Below, piece by piece: positions 15,831 to 28,279 of a stretch of 64,000 bases of DNA. The stretch is from Plectrocnemia conspersa (Eukaryota; Arthropoda; Insecta; Trichoptera; Polycentropodidae): NCBI GenBank assembly GCA_009617715.1, contig VTFK01000035.1:682001-746000 (forward strand). Reading direction: 5' to 3'. The first letter of the stretch is position 1; each line of letters starts with the position of its first letter. Both the position numbers and the translations under genes were made by a program. A model generated the notes under the pieces. It saw only the letters and a program-made list of their open reading frames with translations. It made no database searches and was not told where the DNA came from.

Positions 15831-18800
15831 ATGCTCGGCGAGGGCGAAGGGGGCGCCGGCGCCGGCGGGGCGGCCGACGCGACGCGTCGCTTGCACGTCA
15901 AGAAACAGACCCTGGACGACGCCTACGCCGCGCCCGCAAACTTCCTCGAGATCGACGTCCTCAACCCGCTCACCACCATGGGCGCAGCCAAGAAGCGCTA
16001 CACCGACTATGAAGTGCGCATGAGGGTCGGTACTCTTAATACTTAAAAGATCAATTATCGGCTTTTCCCGAAAATTAGATAAGAATCGACGTATGAGCTT
16101 ATTCTTTATGACCTTCGAATTCAAATACTGATTTACAAATTTTATGTTTTTGAGCAAACCCCAAACCGAGAGATAAAGGTTTCAATATTCGTCCACGCCT
16201 AGTGCCTGTTCGCCAAATAAACGTCAAACCGTGGATCGTCTAAAATAATCATCAAACGTATACATACCTATATTATGATAAAATTTCAGATTTAAGAAAA
16301 TCTGTTCAGGACATTGGTTGTTATATTTTTGGTGATGTTATGTTCAATGAAAAGATACAAACCAAATTAAAATATCAATGATCACAGTGATTCTGAATTA
16401 GTTTTAGGGCCAGAACGATATGATATCCACATTATCAGTCTTCAAAGATTCTTCAGAAAAAGATATCTCCGATGCAACATTGGATTGTTTGAACAATTTC
16501 AAAGGTGTGCCAGTTCATTGGTGAGACGTAACTTCGGCTCACTCGTAAAAGTGGATAAAAATGGTTAGCTTTACTATACATTATGGCAATAGTTTTCCAA
16601 TTCTGGAATACTAATTAGAATTAAAACTCCGTATTTTAGAAAAACAGAGTCAACACAAAAAAAGAACGCATAATTAAGTCATCATTTCTGAATAATACAC
16701 ATTTTCATTTATGAATGTATGTTTGAAGAGTACGTACATATTTGTATGACTCATTGGAGAAACCTGTCATGTAATACTATCTATCAATATGTGATTATGT
16801 TTTCTAATTTCTGTAACATTTCGCTATAAATGTGGTAATTTATAGATTGGGCATACGATAACTATTTAAGCATTGAATGTCAAACATTGTCCTTATCAAT
16901 GTCAAGGACGCGTTGTATCTATTATACATGTTAATAATGTGTCTGCTTTATTACTTTTTGAGTAACCTTTGATTTCGAGTTATAATTTGCTGGTCACATT
17001 GTTAATGATTTCGATTGAGAATCCGGGAGTTTATCATATAGATGAAGCCAACGTTCAATGGAACCGTCGTTCATTACAAAAATTATAATATTCTTTTGCA
17101 AAATCTGTCTATTTCTGAAGCGAAATGGCATTATTTTACTAATGTTTTTTGTGGACGGTGATGGTGGCGGATGGCAATTAGACACAGATTGAGCCGCTGC
17201 AGTAGTATATTTATTGACGGTTACAGTTGTTTACATTGTAAGGGGCGCGCGCGCGGACGGCACGCGTCCGAACCCTTGCGGGCTTGCCGGTAAAGAGAGC
17301 GAAAACCGTCACAGCAATGCTACTCCAGCGCCGACCAGTTTTGGCCATAAAAAATATATATTGGCCCCCATAGTTTCTTTAATCAAAAGCGACGATAGTA
17401 TATATTTGTTTTTATGTCGTCCTTATTATTTTTTCCATCTCATATTGTAAATTAAGTAAAAACATTTAGAATTTATTATCTACCTTACACACAAATAAAG
17501 GTTTTATCTGTTTCATTTATCATCAGTAAACATTCTCGAACACAACATTCACTCTGCATCGTCCTCATTGTCTTTTAAATCTGAATCGTCGTTTAATGAT
17601 AAGAATAAACATTTAGTTTTTTCCCTGTAGTTACTTTTTTGGTTTTATTTTGAAATTATTAAATTTGCTAACCCAGCTGTTTACTTTGTCACACATGAAT
17701 GTGATGGTGTTAATATGTGCAAAGGACTTTAATGAGTTGGCATTATTATTTGACGATTAGGCAAACTGATAAAAGCATCCTGGATGCGGTTCCGAATTAG
17801 TAGTTAAAGTTTTCTGATTATTATTCTCTTTGGACGAGACAAGTAACATATGAATTTCTAAGCCCATAACTAAATAAATATCAAAACATAAACAAAATAT
17901 AAAAAAGACATTATAATTTTCTTTTTTAATGCACGAAGGTGTTTCTTTCTTCCATTGAAAAATCTTGCTACATTTTTTTTTTGCAGATTGTCCTAGGAAT
18001 ATTAGTATTCCCCTTGCCGTACTCGTTTTTCTATACCTATCTATCCTTAAATTATCTCTATTTATTTTATTATATCTATGTACATCTTTATTTATTATTA
18101 AAATACTCTGGTAGCGTATTATTTTCCAACATTTTTTAGTTTATTCCTACGATCTCGTTGGAAACATTTTGGCTAGTGAAACTTCTACTAAAGATCTCGG
18201 AATCACTTTTGAGAGCAAGTGGAGATTCTCTTTATACATACACAACATCTGTGATAAATCTTCCAAGATGCTCAGTTTTGTTATGAGGAACGCCTTTTGC
18301 TTTGATGATCCGTCAGTTATTCACATCCTCTATGACACATTAGTTCATAGCATTCTTGAATCGGAATCTATAATTTGGAATCCCCCCAAAAACAAAAACA
18401 AAAAAAAGTTTTCTATAGCGTATACGGCAGTCCCTCCTATAGCGTAGTTTTTGTAACTGTGTCCCTTGACTTCGATAGACGTATTCTGAAACGGGCGAAA
18501 CGCCGCCGCGCTATAACATTCTACAGATATTCACCACAATACACTAAAAAAATATTTATTTTTGTATGGCTATGGAAAATTTATGATCAAGTATATCAAT
18601 GTACAATTTTTTAATACATTATGTATACACTTTCCAGGGGGTTTCAACCATTCTAATTTTTTATTATAAAACTATTTAATTGTGTGGTACATTTCTATTA
18701 CAAATCCAAAAAAGTAATAATGAATTATAAAATATATTTAAATATATGATATAATACACTTTATATCCAACATTCAAATTTTAGTGCATTTAAAATAATA

Positions 18801-20904
18801 CGTTTCATAATTTATACTTATTTTTTTATTATTTATTCATTGTAGGCTTACGCATTTTAAAAAATAACTCAAAAAATTGTTGACAAATTTCAAAATCTTT
18901 AAATATCTCATCTTCTTGATTTTCACAGTTCTTACAGAAAGTAACATAGAATCTTTATTCCATTTTTTCTTTGAGAAATAGAATAAATATTTGGTCTCTA
19001 AAATTAACATCTTCCGATTTATATAGTAAATATATAATAATAACGAAACACTACTATCTTGTATTTGGAACTAACCTCAAAATTTATAAAAGTGTATATT
19101 CACGAGAAGCTGCCAAATTTATTAACGAAATTTATACTAAAACCAGTAAATAAATCAATATATGAGATCATCAAAATATCACATTGTAATATATATTTAC
19201 CTTTAACAGAGAAATTCTCCTTTAAATATGGAATAAAAACAAGTCCAAAATCCAAATTCTAAAAAACGCGACACACAGCTTCAACCGATGACGCCTGGAG
19301 GCCGACTGGGTGTAATGGCTTATTTTTAAACAATCTGATTCAAGTGTAATTGACGCTTATATATTGCAAGTCTTATATTTGGAACCTTTCTCATAAACGG
19401 TACTTTTACCCAATGCTTCGATAATCTAGTGCCCCTTTTCTACTAGAAATCCATAGCTGTAACTATTATTTCTTCATGGTCTTAGTTTAAATATTACATT
19501 CGAGTCTGATTCTTCTAATCAAATTGATTTCTTTTGCTCTATTTCAATATTTCAATTCGCTTTCTTTTAGTGTAGATATCAAGTCGTTCTATACATTAAA
19601 TATTTCTTAGAAAGACATTTTGCAAACATTGCTTTCTATTAAAATCATTTGTCATTATAAATTGCATATGACGAAATTAATCTATGATGTCATCAGCATT
19701 GTTGATAAATTAAATTTTATTTGCCTTTATGCGTCCAATATAAAAAATATGCATATTGTACAACAAAAAAGTTTCTTAAAAACAGTAAGTGTATAATGGA
19801 AATAATTACAAATTATTGGTTTTTCGATGGTACATATAAATGCCGGAACAGTGTATCTTAGAATAATATTTGCAAAATTATCAGAAATTTCCTTAGTTAT
19901 AGTTTCGCTTATCTAATTACACGAAATTGTATTCACAGTGCGTTCTAATCTCTTTACGTAACTTTTGACATTTCAGACGAACCTCCCCGTATTTAAAGTT
20001 AAGGAATCCAGCGTGCGACGTAGATATAGCGATTTTGAATGGCTTCGGAACGAATTAGAAAGAGATAGTAAAGTAAGTGTATTGATTTTGACGCAAGTGG
20101 ATTTAATAAATTCCAATTTTAATCTTGTCTCTGCTGTTTAGATTGTTGTTCCACCGCTGCCTGGCAAAGCCTGGAAGAGACAAATGCCGTTCCGGGGCGA
20201 CGATGGCATATTTGAAGAAGAATTTATCGAAGATCGCAGAAAAGGTACGCTAAATATACTGTTAAGTAAAATTGGTGATATGATCCAATGTATTAGATCC
20301 CTCAAATCAGTTTTTAATTCTAATATAATACAATTATAATTAAAATTAGCTATTTGCAGGTTCAGATCTCGCCACTAAGTTGTATTGTGCGTGTTCATTA
20401 TACCTGTAATTAAGTGACTGTATCCATAAACAATTGGGTTTAGTAATTTCACAGATTTTATTTTGGTTTTAGAGAGAGATACGATATTATCTAATCATTT
20501 TATTATTTTTATGTATAATTAACCATTTATAAAAAAAAATTATTTCATTCTCGAATGATAGTCATGTTTTCAATTGTACATATATACTTAAATGCTAAAG
20601 TTATATTGTCTATATTTATATGATATATCATCTTACAAATTTCGGATATTTTTTAAAGTATTTGCGTCGTCCAGAATAATTATTTGTTTTTGACTAGTGT
20701 TTTTTTAGTTACAATATCATTGTATTTAAAAAAACTCAACTAACTTGGCTAATTAATTATTACTATTGCGTTGCAGGATTGGAAGTATTTATCAACAAAA
20801 TAGCTGGTCATCCGCTGGCGCAGAATGAGCGGTGTCTCCATATGTTCCTCCAAGAGCAGACGATCGACAAAAACTACGTGCCTGGCAAAATACGAAATGC
20901 GTAA
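15831..20904 (+). CDS. Snx3: Sorting nexin 3 (PX domain)
   Basis: Four exons: 15831-16025, 19977-20072, 20142-20244 and 20777-20904, 173 aa. Every junction is GT-AG and the frame is continuous. The family hallmark blocks are present in order: NFLEIDV and YTDYEVRMR in exon 1, [11 protein letters not shown] in exon 2, PPLPGKAW and [12 protein letters not shown] in exon 3, [16 protein letters not shown] and a short C-terminus ending IRNA in exon 4. The PX domain covers nearly the whole protein. RRRYSDFEW and the PPLPGK loop are the phosphatidylinositol-3-phosphate-binding region. SNX3 acts on early endosomes as a retromer adaptor, including recycling of the Wnt carrier Wntless in flies. Length is close to human SNX3 (162 aa); the N-terminus is Gly/Ala-rich and longer. 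Intron 1 (3.95 kb) contains a LINE relic and repeat copies. An AATAAA occurs near 21330. Confidence 0.95.
17155..17375 (-). repeat. Dispersed repeat family A, copy 3
   Basis: In reverse complement this copy matches 49485-49740: GGCCAAAACTGGTCGGCGC, TACTGCAGCGGCTCAATCTG and GTGTCTAATTGCC correspond to words in that copy in the same order. It contains a GC-rich centre (GCGCGCGCGCGG). It lies inside SNX3 intron 1. Confidence 0.7.
18139..18396 (+). mobile_element. LINE reverse-transcriptase fragment, jockey-like
   Basis: The frame encodes the pattern [28 protein letters not shown] and [15 protein letters not shown]. This is the typical C-terminal part of a non-LTR (jockey/I-type) reverse transcriptase, where KDLGV.FD and LVRS.LEY...W.P are conserved. 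The canonical Tyr after LE is replaced by Ser and the frame is short, so it is a dead fragment inside SNX3 intron 1. Confidence 0.8.
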
Positions 20905-22500
20905 TTGGTGTATGACGAATCACACTTGTGACATTGCAACGTATCGCCAGCAATGGGCCGCGACACTCGGCTTTCTTTTCTCCAACTCGATACGTTCTTA
21001 TATATACGAAGCCTAAAAGTTATGACTTTAAATATATTTTTGTTATGTACTCATATATGTATAGGCAATACTTTCTTTTTCATATATGAATATTATACAT
21101 ATATTATTATTTTATCAACATATTTAATAGCCGTCGTTATTTTAACTATTATTTATGTCATATGCCTATCAAGATCAGTACAAGTATATGGTCCATGATT
21201 TTCCACAAATTTTATCAAAAGTCTTAGTATGACCATCAAATTTATATTGTATTTTTTTATGAGAACATCTCAATGAATCTCTATTTAACTTGATGTTATT
21301 AACCATAATTGTTCTCAGAAGATGTATTTAATAAATTTATTATCTTCTGTTTCTAAGCAATGATATAATTCTCAGATTATATTTTATTTATAGTTAAGGG
21401 CCAGAAAATTATGGATTGCTTCCGCATTCATGTTAATTACTCAAGATATTTTTTGTTCATATCTAATGGCGACACTTTCATAACCTTTCCTTTAAAAAAT
21501 GATCAAAATGCTGCAGTATCACAGTAAGCACGACAATATTCTTTCTGTACTGAATACAGTAAAATAATATAGTAAATACATATTTATATATTTATAACCA
21601 AATATATATCTTCTAGCAATTGTCAGTTTTATTTTATATAAGTGTGAATATCTGTTTTTTTAATGTAAAAATCTCAAACGGAGAGTTCTTTGCTCTTTTG
21701 TATCGTTATAGATATTTTATTTTAATAAAATGTGTGCATGCGATACTCTGTCGTGATAACAAAGAGTGCTGAATATCATTTTATTCTTCAAAATTGCGTA
21801 AGCCAAATATACTGCACCTTTTTAAATATACAGTTTACCTATAAATCTTGAATTAACATTAATCTTACTGTGCAACTTTATCTTGGATGGCAGCACTCTT
21901 GCTTGCGGTTTTTACAGTTTAAGTATTTACTTTGGTCACTGTTTATTCATATTGATTTGGTATCGTACCACTAGTTACAAATCATTCCAAATTACATTTA
22001 TAAGAATGGTAATTTGTTATATTGTTTTATGCAATAAACGGGCAATCTCGTTACGGTTTATCGAGGCGGACATTAGGAGAAATATTTATGTAAAAAATAA
22101 ACAAATATGAAGTATAAGTTATGGAATATACCACCTGATACGAAATCAATTCTTATACATGTAATATAAATATGTATGTATAATTGTTATTAAATTTATC
22201 AAAATTGATTGGTGTTTCATTTGCCAAAAGAACAGCTTAAAAATATGGTTTGGTAATAAACATCCGCGCTTCGGAATGAAGCACCTGTGATCTTAATCTT
22301 ATGGATCAGACTCGCTATCTGCAAGGATCTAGAACTAATTGCTTTATTTATTTGTTACTTTCGAAGAACAAGTTTTTTCTTTGTTGAAATGATGCAAATG
22401 TGCTTGCCGATTGCATATTTAAGCGGGTCAGAAAGTATTTTGCAAAAGGAATTCTAATCATTGCATTGGTCAGACGATCGAGAATAGGAAAGGCGAAGGG
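20905..22500. other. SNX3 3' region and intergenic sequence
   Basis: AT-rich. It includes the probable SNX3 3' UTR (AATAAA near 21330). Short open frames at 20953-21198 and 21883-22110 have no recognised features and are hydrophobic or low-complexity. Nothing else is supported. Confidence 0.4.
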
Positions 22501-22511
22501 CTAACAGAGAA

Positions 22512-22546
22512 TATATAAGCGCAAATACGGCGTACTAAAATCACTT
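22512..22546 (+). promoter_or_regulatory. TATA box plus initiator
   Basis: TATATAAG starts at 22512, and TCACTT places a candidate +1 A at 22543, 31 nt downstream, the standard TATA-initiator spacing. It directs transcription toward a hairpin at 22578-22636 and an open frame without an ATG near its start. It may be a gene promoter or the U3 of a lost retroelement. Confidence 0.5.
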
Positions 22547-22577
22547 GCATCAGGAACTTCATTCAGAACTAGCACTT

Positions 22578-22636
22578 CGCTTTCGACTTGGAACATACAA
22601 GAGTTCAACTGAATTCACAATTCCAAGTCGGAAGCG
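22578..22636 (+). other. Promoter-proximal hairpin
   Basis: Arms 22578-22593 and 22621-22636 are 16 nt each with a single mismatch, around a 27-nt loop. The hairpin begins about 35 nt downstream of the candidate start site. It could be a structured 5' UTR or non-coding RNA. The open frame through it (to 22800) encodes about 70 residues with no recognised domain. Confidence 0.5.
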
Positions 22637-22854
22637 TGGTGATTCGTGGTGATTCTGTCTATATGCCCTTAAAATTAGGAGGAAATCCAACGTCCCTTCC
22701 ACTCATCGATTCTCTGACTACTCTATTTGCATTAACACAGTCAGTTCCTTTACACCAGAGTTGGGCAAAAAATTCAGCGGACCAATATAATTTATTCTAA
22801 AATTTTAAAAACAATATACAAATATTAATGCTATGAATAAAATTGCAACTGCGT

Positions 22855-23213
22855 TTTTAAAAGCTCCTTATATTGCAGTTCAAACTGCGAAGTATTACTT
22901 CTGAGAAGTGATGCTAAATGCTCATCTGTCAGTCTATATCTAATAGAATTCTTCCTAAGATTCATGGTAGAATGAAGCAAACATGGCACTGATTTTCTAG
23001 GCGTGAGATATTCAATTTGGGAAACTTGCTTTTGATGATTTGTAAAACTACTTTTGGAACATTGAGAAACAACTGCTTGAGATGATTGTTAGATTGTAAT
23101 TCAATTAATTCAAGCTGCAAATCCGGCCTAACTGCTTCACAATTTATGTTGAAAGGCATGGTGAAAATATCCAATCCTGTTTGAATGGCATTGATATCTG
23201 CGTTCAAATTCAA
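22855..23213 (-). mobile_element. hAT transposase C-terminal relic (GTF2IRD2/ZBED-like)
   Basis: The minus strand reads DLQLELIELQSNNHLKQLF and KFPKL, then after a frame break near 22965, MNLRKNSIRYRLTDEHLASL. Both match the dimerisation region of hAT transposases of the GTF2IRD2/SCAND3 type (DLQ.ELI.LQ, KFPKLR, RLTDEHL). The CEQ.FS.M.. segment between them is degraded. A dead fragment. Confidence 0.8.
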
Positions 23214-23586
23214 AATGCAATTTTTTCATATGATATGTACCATGGATTTTATGCAAGTGCTTGAAACTGTTAATGGATACTCAATATCTATTGTTTACGC
23301 TGACAAGCAAAAACTTTAAAAAATCTAAGAGACACAAATCAAATAGTTTTATAAGACCTTTCCATCATTTTGTGATCGCTGATTAGTTTAACACAGACTT
23401 GAGCCTATTCTTTTATCGGCTCTATATAGGGAAGGGTATGGTTACATAATTGAATCACGGTTGAACCTTGCATTTTTCATATCATTATCAAAATTATAGA
23501 TTAAACAATCTTAATTATTTAAAAAAATTGATAGATTTATAATAAGCTATCTGTAACACTTATTGCAATATAGATTAGCGAATAAT

Positions 23587-26585
23587 ATGGACCTTCGCGG
23601 TACGAACGACGACTGTGTGGCCTTGGCTATTCTTGATTATGGCGATCTCAAACTGGAATTATTGGATGATATCGAACGAGACCTCAAATCACATGAGGTA
23701 ATTCCTCTTTTATTTTTATTACTTAATTGCAGTGAACTCTTTTTAAAATTGACGATAAAAAAACTGAGCGGAGAATTAAAAATATTTTTTGTATAATTGG
23801 GCTTTTAATTTTGGCATATATTGGAAGCCAGTTTTCGTAGAAGCTTTGCTGATAATTGAAAACTACAGAGCATTAGCAAAAGTTAAAATAAATGTGGATC
23901 ATGCTAAAAGTAATTTTTTACCATATATTATGGAATATTCTCTGTTTGTACATCCGATGAAAAAATTTCTGTACATGATGTGTAAAAATTTTGATAGTGA
24001 TGAGAGAAAAAATCCTTAAATATGTGATGAATTGTAAAGATATAACAGATGATAGCTTTAACCACGAATGTATGGAGTTATTCTTCATACAATTAGACTT
24101 TCATGGGTATATTAAATTCGGATCTTGGACGCAGTTGAGTTCTATAAATAAAATAATCCAAGATTATGTAACGTGCGACATAAAACTGCTTGATCAAGTT
24201 TTACAAACAAATTATAAAAATGCGGATTATGATATTAAGGCGGTCGAATCGCGAATAAATTTTGAAATTCATAAATTACAGTCTGTTTTTATCGAAGACG
24301 AAAATAAGTGTTTTTTAATACTCGATCACTACATAACGATGTATCAGAAAGATAATGGGGATCATTTCATTTCAATACCAATACAAAAATTGTGTTATTA
24401 CGATATAGATTATGTCAGTTTAGAGTCTGCCGTAAAAGACCTTAGCTTACGTGATCGGATATCATTGATATTTTTACTTACCGATTATTTTAAATTGGAT
24501 GAAAATGAAAATCAATTGAGTTCAACTGATTTTTATTGCCAATGGATTACCGATTATATAAAAACTAGCATGCATGGGCTACAGAGTTTTATAGAGGCAT
24601 TGATTATCATTAAAAATGAAAATTCTTTAAAAAAGTTGGGATACACGCTAGCAGAGAAATATGTTTTTTTTTATAACATTAAAGAATATTCTATCTTCAT
24701 TAATCCGATGAAAAAACTTTTATATTTATTGCTTAATGAATTTGATGAAACAGCTAATAACAGATTCAATAAATACATTCTTAGTTTATTGAGTGATTCG
24801 TGTTATTTTGACGGTAATTATATTGAATTGAATCTTTTACGATTAAATATTAATGTAGGATCGTGGATTACGTTTCAAGATGCTAAATCTGAGTATAATA
24901 CATGTAATGTAAAATTAATAGCTAACTTTTTTAAAGAAAACCATCCAAATATACACTCAAAGCTAAACCGAACACAAGAACGCATTAATTGTAGGATTGA
25001 ACTCCAAAATAAATTTCTTAACAAGAATTCAAATATTCGAATTCCTTTAAAGTGCTGGAACTACTCCGATGAAATTAATTCTTATGATATTTCTAAGGAT
25101 TTGCAATTTCATGATACTGATGATGTTAAATATTCCATATTTACACAACCAGAATTTATTTCTTATCATAAAACGAAAATGAGTATGTTTTGTGAACTTG
25201 ATAAAGTACTGACTAATTTTGAAAAAGTTGTGTTAAATTTTTTACTTTATGATTCTAGAGTCATATATATCTCTAAAGCAGAAGTAAATGCTGTCCGAGC
25301 TTTAGGGAGTTTCTTGTATTATTGGGCCGAACACAACGCAATAGATTGGTTTAACTCTCTCTTAGAAGCATTGCAGATTATTGATAATGATAAAGCTATT
25401 GAAATTTTAACAAGTTATACACTGTATAATGATCGAAAATACGGAATTCGTTTCATAAATCCTATTAAAAAACAATTATATTTGACGATCAGATCTTTCA
25501 ACCAAAATACTATTGTTTCTCTTAAGCAATCGATTCAAGCAAAAATATGTGATGATAATAAATCAACATTGCTTTTAAGTTTAATAAGCTCTGATGTTAT
25601 GCGTATTGGAACATGGTATCCCACTATAAATATGCTTCAAGATCATATTAATTGCGACTTGGGACCGATTGCTACTTTCTTAAAAGAGAATTTCCTCAAA
25701 GACTATTTAAGTATTGAAGCTCTTATGAAAAGTTCGTTCGAAAAGTATGATATTATAATAAATGAGTTGTTGATTGATTTAATTACCGAGCCTACTGAAA
25801 AGTGTATAAATCCCGAAGAAGTGTATCTTATCCCAAACCCAAAAAACGTCGGATACTTTCTAATATTTAATAATAAAAAATTCGATCCATCACCATTAAA
25901 TTTGAGAGAGAGAAAAGGAAGCGATGTTGATGTTAAAACACTGAAAACTTGCTGGGAATTATTTGGTTTCAAAGTATTGTCGTTTGATAATGTTAGACAT
26001 GATAATTTTATTACAATAATCGAATCGAACATCAAAAATGTATCTAAAGATGATGGAGTTTTTATGGTATGTATTTTATCACACGGTAATAAAGGAATTA
26101 TTTATGGAAGTGATTGCAAATCTATCGAAGTGAATGAATTAAAAAAAACATTATATCAAAGTTCAGCTTTATCTGGAAAGCCTAAAATTCTAATCATTCA
26201 AGCTTGTCGAGGGAATCCGTTAATAAACCAGCAGAATATAATGAATATCAGTCATAACATAACTATTAACATTGAACAAAATAATAATGGATCTAAATTT
26301 ACAGAGATGTCATCGATGAACTTTCCTCAAAATAATTTAATGCCGGTAGATTTAGCAGTATGGTGGTCCACTGCCGAAGATAATGCCTCGTATAGACAAC
26401 CGCAAACTGGCTCGCTGTTTATTCAAACGCTTTGCCGTTGTATGACACAATACGGTGACAAAAAGCATTTGCAAGACGTATATTTGAGAGTAACACACGA
26501 ATTAACTCACCGTTTTCCCAATCTTCAAGTTTGCCAAAATGATGGGTCACTCCAAAAGCAAATATGGTTGAAAAAGATCAACTGA
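23587..26585 (+). CDS. Dredd: Dredd-like caspase with repeated prodomain, two frameshifts
   Basis: Start ATG at 23587 (residues like LDDIERDLKSHE, as in the Dredd N-terminus). Frame 1 runs to about 23790, frame 2 to about 24003, then a long frame from 23991 to 26585 (864 codons). The breaks lie in a T-run near 23785-23790 and an A-run near 24005-24010, each consistent with one extra base. No intron is needed. A prodomain module seems to occur three times: F.EAL.II..., then F[IV][HN]P[MI]KK.LY, then a G[ST]W-containing helix, at about 23590-24300, 24400-25050 and 25160-25800. It resembles the single DED-like module of Drosophila Dredd (VEALCII, HPLLKSLY). The caspase domain starts near 25824: RKGSDVDV (substrate-pocket Arg), ILSHG with catalytic His at 26082-26084, QACRG with catalytic Cys at 26205-26207, and SYRQPQTGSLFIQ in the small subunit. 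The family cleaves Imd and activates Relish in insect immunity. It is either a live gene with assembly errors or an early pseudogene. Confidence 0.82.
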
Positions 26586-26757
26586 CAACTGAATGAAGGT
26601 GTATTTTTTTGAGTTAATTTTGAATTTAGTACATTTTAATTTAACGTATTTATTCATTCACATTATTTCAAAGAAAAATCAAAAGGTCTCTTTTATGTAT
26701 ATTGAAGAGTTATAAAAAACCGACAATTTCTTTATTTAACATATTTTTTTTTCACAG

Positions 26758-27371
26758 GTGATATTCATTGACTTATCTACTAAGTATAATTTGTTGTATT
26801 TATGTTTTGTATTTTGGTGGTGGAAAATACTGACTGTAATTTGGTGGAGGAAAAGTTGGCCAAAACCTTTTTAAAGAGCTTAGTCATCTTATATATAATT
26901 GTTAGTCCTCTTTTAAATTATAGCTATTAATGTGGTGTATTGATTGATTTGCATATTATATCCGAAGATAATCCCTGTTTGGTACCCTTCCTCTTTCAAC
27001 ACTACATGTTTAATTTTCGTAAATTTATTATTTTATACATTTTTGCTTTATCGCTCTACAATGTGTGATATTCATTGACTTATCTACTAAGTATAATTTG
27101 TTGTATTTATGTTTTGTATTTTGGTGGTGGAAAATACTGACTGTAATTTGGTGGAGGAAAAGTTGGCCAAAACCTTCTTAAAGAGCTTAGTCATCTTATA
27201 TATAATTGTTAGTCCTCTTTTAAATTATAGCTATTAATGTGGTGTATTGATTGATTTGCATAATATATCCGAAGATAATCCCTGTTTGGTACCCTTCCTC
27301 TTTCAACACTACATGTTTAATTTTTGTAAATTTATTATTTTATACATTTTTGCTTTATCGCTCTACAATGT
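26758..27371 (+). repeat. 307-bp tandem duplication
   Basis: 26758-27064 and 27065-27371 are near-identical; I count three differences (in CTTTTTAAAG, CATATTATAT and TTTTCGT contexts). This indicates recent duplication. The unit is non-coding and lies just downstream of the caspase gene. Confidence 0.9.
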
Positions 27372-28279
27372 GTGTCCATTAGATCCACCTCTAGGATTCT
27401 TGGCGTTGTAAGACTTCAAGGAACGCGTTTTATTTTGAAAATTCGTTAACGATTCAAATCTAGAAGCAGAATTCTTAATTTGAAACCCCTATGGAATCAA
27501 ATATTCTCTCATGAATGAGAAAATCCAAAACTATATCTCATATATACATATTTAGTTTCCTTATATGAAAGTATATCAGATATTCCTTTCTTTTTTATTA
27601 GGAGCTTGATGATTTCCTATGTTCTTGTAGAGAGTTATACACTGTTAACAACCATTTTTTAAAACTACTGAAGTTAAATATGTTCCATCATTGTGATACA
27701 TCTCATTTTAATATATAAATAAAATTATTATTAGATAATTTTTTCATATATTGTAGAACTTCCAAAATAGAAGTCTATATTGATTTTTGGATTTCTGTAG
27801 AAATCCAAAAATCAATATAGACGGACTTAGGCAGCAATGCAAAATTTAAAATGGTTGAAATTCGAATCCAGACATTTGTTTCATGTACTTTACATGGCGA
27901 CAACAACTCATTGACATATTGATTACAATAAAACGTTACCAGAACTGGAAGCACTAATTCATTTTACTGCAAAATAAGCAACATTTTTAATAAGAAAATC
28001 AAATTACAACTATTTTCAAACATCCACTATCGAAGAACTTTGTCTGTATTTGCACTAAATCACTACTATATTTAAAACAAATATACTTCTACAAATGGCA
28101 AGCCTAAACATTTTGAATCTTAATCTTAAAAAAACTTTTTTCAGCTATGGTATGAATGGTTCTGCAATCTGTGGACTACAAAGTGAAATTAATATCATGT
28201 CTCAGAGTGAAAAGCAATTAACGTTCAAATTGTAACAATGTCAGATAAATTAAATGATCTATGTTTAATAGCTATCATA
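27372..28279. other. Intergenic, no gene seen
   Basis: AT-rich sequence. The only structure is the palindrome at 27773-27822. No exon or repeat family is recognised. Confidence 0.4.
27773..27822. repeat. 50-bp near-perfect palindrome
   Basis: Two exact 24-nt arms (27773-27796 and 27799-27822) flank a 2-nt spacer GT. Nearby GAAGTCTATATTG-like context precedes it. It is not long enough in loop for a typical microRNA precursor; a fold-back or replication-generated palindrome is likely. Confidence 0.85.

Noticed and set aside
23698..23733. A 36-nt intron GTAATT...TTGCAG in the caspase gene
   Set aside because: It is too short for a normal intron, and read-through gives VIPLLFLLLN, which fits the Dredd helix at that position.
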